From the NCBI GenBank assembly GCA_002792355.1, contig PFOE01000083.1, forward strand, positions 1 to 14,832: a stretch of 14,832 nucleotides of DNA. The letters run 5' to 3'. Below, in pieces: positions 1 through 5,244 of this stretch. The position numbers and the translations under genes were made by a program. Origin of the DNA: Candidatus Roizmanbacteria bacterium CG_4_10_14_0_2_um_filter_36_35 (lineage in GTDB: Bacteria > Patescibacteriota > Microgenomatia > UBA1406 > GWC2-37-13). The notes below the pieces were generated by a model that had not been told where the DNA came from, made no database searches, and was given only the letters and a program-made list of their open reading frames with translations. The first letter of the stretch is position 1; each line of letters begins with the position of its first letter.

Positions 1-954
1 AATCCCTTTTTCTGGATTAACAACAAATCCGGTTTTTCCGTCAACAATTAATTCCTTGACTGAGCCGCGGTCAAAGCCAATAACCGGCGTGCCACAACTT
101 CCAGCCTCGGCCATTACCAGGCCGAATGGTTCATACCAGTTGATGGTCATTAAAAAAGCACGGGCATTTTGCATCAACTTAGCGACTTCTAGTTTAGTTA
201 ATGTCAACTCTGAAGAAATCGGGCTCAGCCATTTAATTTTATCGTTAAGATTTGGTTTGACATCTTGATTATAAAAATTCATGTCTTCGACGTTGCCGCC
301 CAACATTAATTTGGATCCGGTTTCTTGCGCCAGTTTAATTGCCCATCTGATTCCTTTTGGATCCATAAAACTTCCATCAGGGTTTTTTGCTTTTGACAGC
401 CGGCCGAGCCATAATAAATAATCATCTTTTTTTTCCTGATAAGAATAAATATTGGTATCGATGCCGTTGTAAATTACTTTATAAATTTTCGCTTTTTTGA
501 AAAGTTGTCGATGGACCTGAGAAATCGATATCAAATAAGTATTAGGAAATAAACTCAAGACTTCGTCTAATTCTGGAAAGTATTGGGCGTGAATGGTGGA
601 AACGATCGGCGTTTTAACCTGATTACTGATGAGAAGATTGATAAATTCCGGATAGGTGTGATTATGGATGATATCAAAGTTCGGCCCGATTTCTTCGATT
701 TTTTTGGCTAATTTAACCAGATAGGCGGTCTCGGCATAAAAAGGATTTTCAAAGACCGGCATATCGACAAAACCTTTTTCAATAACCGGAATAATTTTTA
801 CACCTGGTATATAACTATCACCAGTTCCCAAAAGACTAATTTTATGACCTTTTTTCACCAGACCATTGACAATTTCATAGATTACACGAGGTCTTGAAGC
901 CAGCATATCTGGAGAAACCTTCCTTTTCAAAAGAGAAACAAGCAAGATCTTCAT
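1..954 (-). CDS. GT4-family glycosyltransferase, C-terminus cut by window edge
   Basis: This reading frame is open from an ATG at 954 to the window edge (318 codons, no stop seen). The product begins MKILLVSLLKRK, the first strand of a Rossmann-like donor/acceptor fold. It carries the retaining GT-B signature E-x7-E near residues 275-283 (EPFGLVMAE), followed by a GTPVIGFDRGS loop that normally holds the nucleotide-sugar phosphates. Motifs such as HNHTYPEFI and VIYNGIDTNIY are also typical of GT4 enzymes. The family usually runs 350-400 residues, so roughly 40-70 are missing. It should transfer a sugar from a nucleotide donor to a glycan or lipid in the cytoplasm; acceptor and sugar cannot be read. 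It lies 43 bp downstream of a second GT4 gene on the same strand, so the two probably form a surface-glycan operon. A TAAAAT box 6 nt before the ATG could give it its own start. The family call is firm; the substrate is unknown. Confidence 0.9.
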   Translation of the reverse strand, partial: MKILLVSLLKRKVSPDMLASRPRVIYEIVNGLVKKGHKISLLGTGDSYIPGVKIIPVIEKGFVDMPVFENPFYAETAYLVKLAKKIEEIGPNFDIIHNHTYPEFINLLISNQVKTPIVSTIHAQYFPELDEVLSLFPNTYLISISQVHRQLFKKAKIYKVIYNGIDTNIYSYQEKKDDYLLWLGRLSKAKNPDGSFMDPKGIRWAIKLAQETGSKLMLGGNVEDMNFYNQDVKPNLNDKIKWLSPISSELTLTKLEVAKLMQNARAFLMTINWYEPFGLVMAEAGSCGTPVIGFDRGSVKELIVDGKTGFVVNPEKGI

Positions 955-997
955 AGAATCATTTTACATGATTTTTTCCGTTGTTGGGCTTTGGTTT

Positions 998-2164
998 TTA
1001 CAGAGATTTTTCGTAGAGATGATAAAATTTGGTAGCGATTTTTTCCCAGTTGAATTTTTCCATGACGGTTTTGTAAGCTTTATCTCCCATCTTCCATCTT
1101 AATTTATCGTCGTTAAAAAGAAGATTAACTTTCTCGGCAATAAGAGCCGGCGAGCGGGGTCTGATTAAAAAGCCATTGACGCCGTCTTTAACAATAGTGG
1201 TTACTCCTCCCTTTCGAGAGACAACGACAGGAGTTTTATGAGACATGGCTTCAAGAATTACTAATCCTAGAGGTTCATTCCAGACTGAAGGAGCGACGTA
1301 GACATCGGCGCGAAGATAGAAATCGTTAATGGTATCAAGTCTGCTTGAGAAGTAGCCGACCATATGGATATTAGTTAGTTTATATTTAGTTATTAAGCTT
1401 TCTAGATATTTCTTTTCCGGTCCGTCGCCGGCGATGACGATCTCCGCCTTGATTTGCCGAGCCGCTTTAATGAGATATTCAACACCTTTGTGTTCGGTCA
1501 ATCTTCCGGTGAAAAGCACCATTTTATCGTATTTAAAATTATATTTTTTGTCAATCCAGGAAACGTCTTTATTAAAGTCTGTGTCATAACCGATGCCAGC
1601 GGGAATGGTTTTCATTTTTTTATATAAATCATGGCCAAACATATCAAGATACCACTGGCGGGTAAAGTTGCTGTTGGCAGTAATAAATTTTGCTCTTGTA
1701 GATGCATCTCTCACCAGTGATTTCCAACGCCCGTCCTCTTTAAAATAATAAAGGTCGCTGCCATGAGTGGTAATTAAATAGGGAATTCTGTAAAGATTCG
1801 CCAACTGTCTGGCGATTGGCGGAAGAAAAGCCGTATGGAAACAGTGGATAAGATTTGGTTTAAATTTTTCAATTACTTTGGCAGTTTGCAGGAGATAATA
1901 GTTATATATCTTAATATGGTCTTGGTTGGACATTTTTGAATATTTTTTTTCATTAGGTAGTTCAGGGTTGCCGACAAAAACTCCCATCTTTGGCGGTTTG
2001 AGAGATCTGATTTTTGCTCCGGGCATTTTTCTTCTTTCCGGAGCCACAATTAAGGCTTCAAAATGATCAGGATAGTGTTTCTTAAGATTCCTAACCAATC
2101 TTCTTAACCAATTTCCTGATCCGTTGCCCCATAATGGAAACATGTACAGGTAAAGCACTTTCAT
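998..2164 (-). CDS. GT4-family glycosyltransferase
   Basis: This complete 388-residue protein has a full-length GT-B fold. The N-terminal half (about 1-190) starts MKVLYLYMFPLWGNGSGNW, with a glycine loop, and contains LIHCFHTAFLPP and TTHGSDLYYF. The C-terminal half starts near VLFTGRLTEHKGVEYLI and contains the UDP/GDP-sugar-binding stretch VIAGDGPEKKYL. The E-x7-E motif is at about residues 297-305 (EPLGLVILE) and is followed by KTPVVVSRKGG. These are the marks of retaining GT4 enzymes such as mannosyl- and glucosyltransferases acting on lipid or polysaccharide acceptors at the inner membrane face. The exact sugar cannot be read. It is the first gene of a leftward pair with the GT4 gene ending at 954. 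A TATAAT box lies 12 nt upstream of the ATG, and no Shine-Dalgarno sequence is visible. Confidence 0.93.
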   Translation of the reverse strand: MKVLYLYMFPLWGNGSGNWLRRLVRNLKKHYPDHFEALIVAPERRKMPGAKIRSLKPPKMGVFVGNPELPNEKKYSKMSNQDHIKIYNYYLLQTAKVIEKFKPNLIHCFHTAFLPPIARQLANLYRIPYLITTHGSDLYYFKEDGRWKSLVRDASTRAKFITANSNFTRQWYLDMFGHDLYKKMKTIPAGIGYDTDFNKDVSWIDKKYNFKYDKMVLFTGRLTEHKGVEYLIKAARQIKAEIVIAGDGPEKKYLESLITKYKLTNIHMVGYFSSRLDTINDFYLRADVYVAPSVWNEPLGLVILEAMSHKTPVVVSRKGGVTTIVKDGVNGFLIRPRSPALIAEKVNLLFNDDKLRWKMGDKAYKTVMEKFNWEKIATKFYHLYEKSL

Positions 2165-2203
2165 ATCTTTTGAGAAATTATATCATCTTTTTTTAAAAAT
2201 CAA
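2165..2203 (-). promoter_or_regulatory. probable promoter of the glycosyltransferase pair
   Basis: Reading leftward there is TTGATT (2203-2198), a short 15-bp spacer, TATAAT (2182-2177), then 12 nt to the ATG. The -10 box is perfect, but the spacer is shorter than the usual 16-18. The leader would be only about 5 nt. Confidence 0.4.
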
Positions 2204-2219
2204 CTTAAAACTAAAAAGT

Positions 2220-2244
2220 GTTGATTATATACGACAGGGTATAT
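2220..2244 (+). promoter_or_regulatory. candidate XRE operator, copy 1
   Basis: GTTGATTATATACGA followed by CAGGGTATAT matches 20 of 25 bases of a block at 2641-2665, with no gap. Each copy stands about 38 nt upstream of a TTGTAGGTTATA motif and then of an XRE gene. Copy 1 also has ACGA and TCGT half-sites around the GGTATA core. Small XRE regulators often bind such sites upstream of their own gene, so this is a candidate operator (inference). It is also simply part of the duplicated unit. Confidence 0.4.
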
Positions 2245-2281
2245 CGTTAATTTTTTCCCGCCTCTTCGCCCTATTTCCATA

Positions 2282-2311
2282 CTTTTGTAGGTTATAGTCC
2301 ATAGACAAAAG
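2282..2311. repeat. dispersed imperfect palindrome, copy 1
   Basis: CTTTTGT, then 16 bp containing AGGTTATAGTCCATAG, then ACAAAAG: 7-bp perfect arms around a conserved core. Near copies occur at 10676-10706 and 14041-14066, and a one-armed version at 2703-2734. All lie between genes. The stem is AT-rich and not a classical terminator. Function is unknown. Confidence 0.7.
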
Positions 2312-2318
2312 AGTTCAT

Positions 2319-2412
2319 AAGGTTTATAAAGTCTATAAAGTCATAAAGCTTACTATCTGTAGAGAGGTATTTTTCTTTACAGACTTTCGACTTTACGACT
2401 TTATGACTTTAA
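2319..2412. repeat. AAAGTC-type repeat with 12-bp inverted arms
   Basis: Rightward AAAGTCnTA units (2335-2348) face leftward GACTTT units at 2382, 2389, 2397 and 2405. AAAGTCATAAAG at 2337-2348 and CTTTATGACTTT at 2399-2410 are perfect reverse complements, 50 bp apart. The block is absent from the otherwise similar upstream region of the second XRE gene, so it looks inserted. It overlaps the upstream-most ATG (2403) of the first XRE frame, which argues against that start. Confidence 0.7.
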
Positions 2413-2417
2413 ATTAT

Positions 2418-2636
2418 ATGCACGGACATTTCATCTATGAACGGTTAGGACACTATATTACCAGGAAGAGGTATAAGATGAAACTGTCGCAAGAAGAAAT
2501 GGCATTTAGATGTGGCATTGATCGTACCTATTTATCGAGGATTGAGAAAGGAAGAGCTAATCCTTCACTGAGATCGCTGTGCAAAATCGCTAAAATTTTG
2601 AAAACTCGCTTGACAAAGATGTTTAAATATTTATAA
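2418..2636 (+). CDS. small XRE-family HTH regulator, copy 1
   Basis: This 72-residue protein is almost entirely a Cro/C1-type helix-turn-helix (XRE). It reads RLGHYITRKRYKMKLSQEEMAFRCGIDRTYLSRIEKGRANPSLRSL, with the typical LSQEE turn, the recognition helix DRTYLSRIEKG and ANPS after it. It should bind DNA as a dimer and probably represses its own or nearby promoters; the target is unknown. The start was set at the ATG at 2418, not the one at 2403. From 2418 the protein is exactly as long as, and aligns end to end with, the next gene (MHGHFIYERLG against MRGNFYYKRLG). The earlier ATG also lies inside a repeat. It is one half of a tandem duplication that includes upstream DNA. Confidence 0.9.
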   Translation: MHGHFIYERLGHYITRKRYKMKLSQEEMAFRCGIDRTYLSRIEKGRANPSLRSLCKIAKILKTRLTKMFKYL

Positions 2637-2640
2637 AGAT

Positions 2641-2665
2641 GTTGGATATAAACGATATGGTATAT
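2641..2665 (+). promoter_or_regulatory. candidate XRE operator, copy 2
   Basis: GTTGGATATAAACGA followed by TATGGTATAT, the partner of 2220-2244 (20 of 25 identical). It lies about 95 bp upstream of the second XRE gene. Confidence 0.4.
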
Positions 2666-2702
2666 GAGAGAAAAAATATTGTTGTTATCTTCTAAAATAT
2701 CA

Positions 2703-2734
2703 ACTTTGTAGGTTATAACCAACTGAAATAAGAG
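2703..2734. repeat. dispersed palindrome, partial copy
   Basis: ACTTTGTAGGTTATAACC keeps the left arm and core of the element at 2282-2311, but the right ACAAAAG arm is not preserved. Its position relative to the XRE gene and operator-like block mirrors copy 1, so it is part of the duplicated unit. Confidence 0.55.
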
Positions 2735-2759
2735 AAAGATTTTAATATCATTCCTCAAT
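2723..2759 (+). promoter_or_regulatory. promoter of second XRE gene, near-leaderless
   Basis: CTGAAA (2723-2728), a 17-bp spacer, TATCAT (2746-2751), then 8 nt to the ATG at 2760. Transcription would begin at or within a couple of bases of the start codon. No Shine-Dalgarno sequence is present. Confidence 0.5.
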
Positions 2760-2978
2760 ATGCGAGGAAACTTCTACTATAAGAGATTGGGAGAGAACAT
2801 TGTTTCTAGTCGAAAAAAACAAAAACTTTCTCAATATAAACTGGCTACCTTATCTGATGTTGACCGTAGTTATTTAGCCGAAGTGGAAGAAGGTAAGGCT
2901 AATCCGTCGATAAAATTTCTTCATAAAATCACTAAAGCCTTAAAAATCAGCGTCAAAGAGTTATTAAAAAAGTTATAA
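2760..2978 (+). CDS. small XRE-family HTH regulator, copy 2
   Basis: This 72-residue Cro/C1-type HTH protein is a paralogue of the gene at 2418-2636. The HTH runs from about residue 10 to 65: RLGENIVSSRKKQKLSQYKLATLSDVDRSYLAEVEEGKANPS. The recognition helix DRSYLAEVEEG is more acidic than the DRTYLSRIEKG of copy 1, so the two may no longer bind the same sites (inference). The LKISVKELLKKL tail is the usual final helix. Its stop overlaps the 3' end of the convergent pth gene by 6 bp. Both XRE genes lie on the plus strand between leftward genes and have their own promoters. A DNA-binding role is certain by family; the regulon is not. Confidence 0.9.
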   Translation: MRGNFYYKRLGENIVSSRKKQKLSQYKLATLSDVDRSYLAEVEEGKANPSIKFLHKITKALKISVKELLKKL

Positions 2979-3491
2979 AAACTGAGTTTTTAGTTGGGAA
3001 AGGAGTTTAGGGAAAATTTCTGTTTGTAAAAGTTGTTTTTCTTTAGGTAAAAAGTTTTTTAAGACATAAGCTTCACCTGGGATCTTGTTTTTTGGTTGAC
3101 GATTATCAACACCAATTCTTACTCTCCAGAAATCTTTGCTTTTTAGCTGTTGTTCAATTGATTCTAGACCGTTATGGAGGCGCGGACCAACCGTAAACTG
3201 AATATGGAATTTGCCTAAAGGAATATCTAAGTCATCATGGATGATGACTAAATTTTCAATTTTCAATTTACAATTACCAATGAGTTTTTTGACAAAGATT
3301 CCTGATTGATTCATAAAGCAGTCGGTTTTATAGAATTTGAAATTTGAAATTTGAAATTTATTTGAATCTTGGGATTTGGAGCTTTGGATTTGAAGGTTTT
3401 CAATTAGATAATTAATGAATTGAAAACCGACGTTATGCCGATTATTTAGATACTTTTTTCCTGGGTTTCCCAAACCCACAATTAAAATCAT
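2973..3491 (-). CDS. pth: peptidyl-tRNA hydrolase
   Basis: This 172-residue bacterial Pth releases tRNA from peptidyl-tRNA that drops off the ribosome, an essential cytoplasmic recycling step. Landmarks are GLGNPGKKY (6-14), NNRHNVGF with the catalytic His at 19, FMNQSG (Asn61), HDDLD with the catalytic Asp at 86, and LHNGLESI (Asn107). It is slightly shorter than the usual 185-200 residues. Two things are unusual. The loop that normally reads GGxGGHNG is TVGPRLHNG. Residues 33-53 are encoded by tandem ATTTGAA-type micro-repeats (3333-3394) and read like repeat translation (NKFQISNFKF) in place of the usual sequence after helix 1. A TATAAT box 7 nt before the ATG suggests a leaderless mRNA. 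All catalytic residues are intact, so the enzyme should be active. Confidence 0.95.
   Translation of the reverse strand: MILIVGLGNPGKKYLNNRHNVGFQFINYLIENLQIQSSKSQDSNKFQISNFKFYKTDCFMNQSGIFVKKLIGNCKLKIENLVIIHDDLDIPLGKFHIQFTVGPRLHNGLESIEQQLKSKDFWRVRIGVDNRQPKNKIPGEAYVLKNFLPKEKQLLQTEIFPKLLSQLKTQFL
3333..3394. repeat. AATTTGA micro-repeat inside pth
   Basis: Three to four tandem AAATTTG units (3334-3360) are followed by degenerate ATTTGGA/TTTGAAG units. The tract stays in frame with pth and encodes about 20 residues absent from the family's normal pattern. The same kind of repeat is found between genes here (3540-3655) and in the GalT-like gene. Confidence 0.65.
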
Positions 3492-3504
3492 AGTTATTAT
3501 TATA
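3492..3504 (-). promoter_or_regulatory. -10 element of pth, leaderless
   Basis: Leftward TATAAT at 3504-3499, then 7 nt to the pth ATG (3491). No good -35 box is seen at the right distance. Confidence 0.45.
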
Positions 3505-3539
3505 GTTAATTTTTTGTTATAGTTTATATAACTATTAAA

Positions 3540-3655
3540 AATTATTAATTTTCAATTTTCAGTTTTCAATTTTCATTGAATTTTCAATGTCTTAGTTTTC
3601 AAACTTAAAACTTAATATTCATTGAAAAATAAAAAATTCAAAATAAAAATTCTTA
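3540..3655. repeat. AT-rich micro-repeat tract
   Basis: Repeated TTTTCAATTTTCA units, and further on the complementary TTGAAAA and AATTCAAAAT units. The whole 167-bp divergent spacer between pth and the GalT-like gene is made of this plus the pth -10 box. No gene is seen in it. Confidence 0.6.
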
Positions 3656-3658
3656 ATT

Positions 3659-4519
3659 ATGCCTAACTATATTTCTGACTCTACTAAAACTCACTGGATG
3701 GTTAGTAATCCAAAAAGATTAGTCCGTACAGGCATGGATGGTAAGCCATTTCGTTGTCCTTTTTGTCCGGGAAACGAAGCTGATACTCCGCCTGAAATCT
3801 ATCGTATCGGCGGAGGAGAAGCCAATAAACCTGGTTGGCAGATAAGAGTCGTTCCTAATTTGTTTCCAATCACAGAAATTCACGAAGTAATTATCCATTC
3901 GCCTGAACATGAAAAAAATATCGAGGATTTTTCTCTTGATCAAGTAGAAAATATTATCAAAACTTATATTAATCGTTTTAATTTTTTAAAAGACAAAGGC
4001 AAGGTTTTTATCTTTCATAACTGTTCTTTAGTCAGCGGGGCTTCATTAATACATCCTCACTCGCAACTTTCTCTGGTTCCAAATGATATTCCAACCAAAA
4101 CATTAGCCGTTCAACCAGTAGTCAATATTGTTGAACAGATTGAAGAGTTTGTCAGTTACTGTCCGGAATATTCGGAATGGGCATATGAACTGTGGATAAC
4201 AAAAATTACAAATGACAAATTACAAATGACAAATGAATTACAAATTACAAATTTTAAAAATATAAACGAAACACAGATAAAGGATTTAGCAAAGATTCTT
4301 CAATCATCAATTATCAAACTAAAAAAAATCCACACTAATAATTCTCATTATGCAAAGAAAGCGTTTGGGTATAATTTTTATATCTATCCATACGACTCTT
4401 GGTATCTGCGCATCATTCCTCGTTTTATGGAGCGAGCCGGATTTGAGCTGTCGACGGGGATTATGGTAAATAGCGTGGAGGCGAGGGAAGCGGCCAAGAA
4501 ATTGAGAGAGATTAAGTAA
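3659..4519 (+). CDS. galT: GalT-like hexose-1-phosphate uridylyltransferase (HIT superfamily)
   Basis: This 286-residue protein matches the GalT branch of the HIT superfamily. It has a zinc-type CPFC pair (Cys33, Cys36), then WQIRVVPNLFP, then GASLIHPHSQL. The HPH-x-Q active site has the nucleophilic His at about 134. The C-terminal half includes YIYPYDSWYLRIIPRFMERAGFELSTGIMVN. GalT swaps UMP between UDP-glucose and galactose-1-phosphate in the cytoplasm. With two sugar-transferase genes nearby, a role in nucleotide-sugar supply fits, but the exact substrate is not shown and related enzymes use other sugar phosphates. It is shorter than the roughly 330-350 residues of model GalTs. Residues ~181-200 are encoded by ATTACAAATGACAA repeats (4198-4256), a repeat-derived insertion between the halves. 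A diverged copy of its last 34 codons lies downstream at 5130-5231. Confidence 0.85.
   Translation: MPNYISDSTKTHWMVSNPKRLVRTGMDGKPFRCPFCPGNEADTPPEIYRIGGGEANKPGWQIRVVPNLFPITEIHEVIIHSPEHEKNIEDFSLDQVENIIKTYINRFNFLKDKGKVFIFHNCSLVSGASLIHPHSQLSLVPNDIPTKTLAVQPVVNIVEQIEEFVSYCPEYSEWAYELWITKITNDKLQMTNELQITNFKNINETQIKDLAKILQSSIIKLKKIHTNNSHYAKKAFGYNFYIYPYDSWYLRIIPRFMERAGFELSTGIMVNSVEAREAAKKLREIK
4198..4256. repeat. ATTACAAATGACAA micro-repeat inside the galT-like gene
   Basis: About four tandem units of ATTACAAATGACAA or shorter, in frame, giving residues such as KITNDKLQMTNELQITNFK. This falls between the two halves of the enzyme, where an extra loop could be tolerated. It ends in the same ITNFK/ISNFK-type peptide as the pth repeat. 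Confidence 0.65.
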
Positions 4520-4529
4520 TTTCTACCTA
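4517..4529 (+). repeat. 13-bp direct repeat, left copy, bounding BrnT/BrnA
   Basis: TAATTTCTACCTA begins with the galT stop codon. TAATTTCTGCCTA (12 of 13 identical) is at 5108-5120, just before the second galT 3' end. Together they bound a 591-bp unit holding the BrnT/BrnA pair. Confidence 0.55.
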
Positions 4530-4557
4530 TTGACATTTATTTTATTGTATTTATAAT
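4530..4557 (+). promoter_or_regulatory. consensus promoter of brnT-brnA
   Basis: TTGACA (4530-4535), 16 bp, TATAAT (4552-4557). The first ATG (4560) is only 2 nt past the -10 box and should not be in the mRNA. The next ATG (4566) is 8 nt past it, which fits a leaderless start. The promoter begins directly after the 13-bp direct repeat, as if it travelled with the module. Confidence 0.75.
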
Positions 4558-4565
4558 ATATGTAC

Positions 4566-4859
4566 ATGGTAAAGCAGGAGAGTATAATAGAATTTGAATG
4601 GGATAAAGGAAATATTGATAAAAATTATGAAAAGCATGGAATTACGCCAAATCAAGCAGAAGAAGCTTTTTTGGATGAAAGATTAAAAGTTAAAAAAGAT
4701 TTTAAACATTCTCAAAAAGAAGAAAGACAGATTGCTTTAGGAAAAAATTTAACAAAAAATATTTTATTTATTGTTTTTACCAGAAGAAAAAATAAAATTA
4801 GAATTATTTCGGCCAGAATGGCCAATATAAAAGAAAAAAGAAACTATGAAAAAACTTAA
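4566..4859 (+). CDS. brnT: BrnT-family toxin
   Basis: This 97-residue protein shows the BrnT pattern: IEFEWDKGNIDKNYEKHGITPNQAEEAF at the start, an ERQIALGKN core, then ILFIVFTRRKNKIRIISARMANIKEKRNYE. BrnT is a RelE-fold ribonuclease toxin that blocks translation when freed from its antitoxin BrnA. The usual FEWD, KHG and IRIISAR landmarks are all present, so it looks intact. The start at 4566 (MVKQES) was chosen over 4560 because the perfect TATAAT box ends 2 nt before the earlier ATG. It overlaps the antitoxin gene by 14 bp, so the two are translated together. In model brnTA systems the complex represses its own promoter; no clear operator palindrome is seen here. The pair lies between two copies of the galT 3' end. 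Confidence 0.88.
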   Translation: MVKQESIIEFEWDKGNIDKNYEKHGITPNQAEEAFLDERLKVKKDFKHSQKEERQIALGKNLTKNILFIVFTRRKNKIRIISARMANIKEKRNYEKT

Positions 4860-5103
4860 AAAAATTCCGTATTTCAAATCAGAGGTTGAAGAAAGGAAAT
4901 TTTGGCAGAAAGTCGATTCAACAGAATATGTCGACTATTCAGATCTTGAAAACTGGCAGTTCCCAAATCTAAAATTAACAAGCAGACCTATCACCATAAG
5001 ACTGCCGAATACCTTGGTAGATCGTTTAAAAATAAAAGCCCACCAGAATGATATTCCTTATCAGACTTTAATCAAAAGAATTCTGTTTGAAGCGGTAGCT
5101 TAA
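4846..5103 (+). CDS. brnA: BrnA-like/CopG antitoxin
   Basis: This 85-residue protein fits the BrnA antitoxin group. The N-terminal part KIPYFKSEVEERKFWQKVDSTEYVDYSDLENWQFPNLKLTS is the toxin-binding region typical of BrnA/CopG partners. The C-terminal half PITIRLPNTLVDRLKIKAHQNDIPYQTLIKRILFEAVA is a ribbon-helix-helix DNA-binding domain, with the TIRLP strand and the IPYQTLIK helix. It should neutralise BrnT and repress the operon. It overlaps brnT by 14 bp. A stop-to-repeat distance of 4 bp leads straight into the second copy of the galT 3' end. The protein appears complete. Confidence 0.87.
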   Translation: MKKLKKIPYFKSEVEERKFWQKVDSTEYVDYSDLENWQFPNLKLTSRPITIRLPNTLVDRLKIKAHQNDIPYQTLIKRILFEAVA

Positions 5104-5107
5104 AAGC

Positions 5108-5120
5108 TAATTTCTGCCTA
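5108..5120 (+). repeat. 13-bp direct repeat, right copy
   Basis: TAATTTCTGCCTA, partner of 4517-4529. It lies between the brnA stop and the galT remnant. Confidence 0.5.
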
Positions 5121-5237
5121 ATTTTCCTTATTCCATGGTTTATGGAACGAGCCGGATTTGAGCTGTTGACGGAGATAATGGTAAACAGTGTGGAGGCGAA
5201 AGAGGCGGCAAGGAAGTTAAAAGAAATAAAGTCTTGA
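5112..5237 (+). pseudogene. second, diverged 3' end of a galT gene
   Basis: The bases at 5130-5231 align without gaps to 4415-4516, the last 34 codons of the intact galT-like gene. By hand count 83 of 102 bases match, and 28 of 34 residues (FMERAGFEL, EIMVNSVEAKEAARKLKEIK). Many differences fall in third codon positions, and the copy ends in its own TGA. A trace of TTTCTGC (5112-5118) may correspond to the TATCTGC upstream in galT. It has no start codon or N-terminal part, so it is a remnant. At ~81% identity it is either an old duplication or an end acquired from a related genome along with the BrnT/BrnA pair. Confidence 0.8.
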
Positions 5238-5244
5238 TTTTAAA

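Noticed and set aside
2319..2412. CRISPR array from the regularly spaced GACTTT units
   Set aside because: Units are 6-8 bp with 1-2 bp between them and appear in both orientations. There are no spacers and no cas genes.
2403..2417. Upstream ATG start for the first XRE gene
   Set aside because: It lies within the inverted AAAGTC repeat, and the paralogue aligns end to end from the ATG at 2418.
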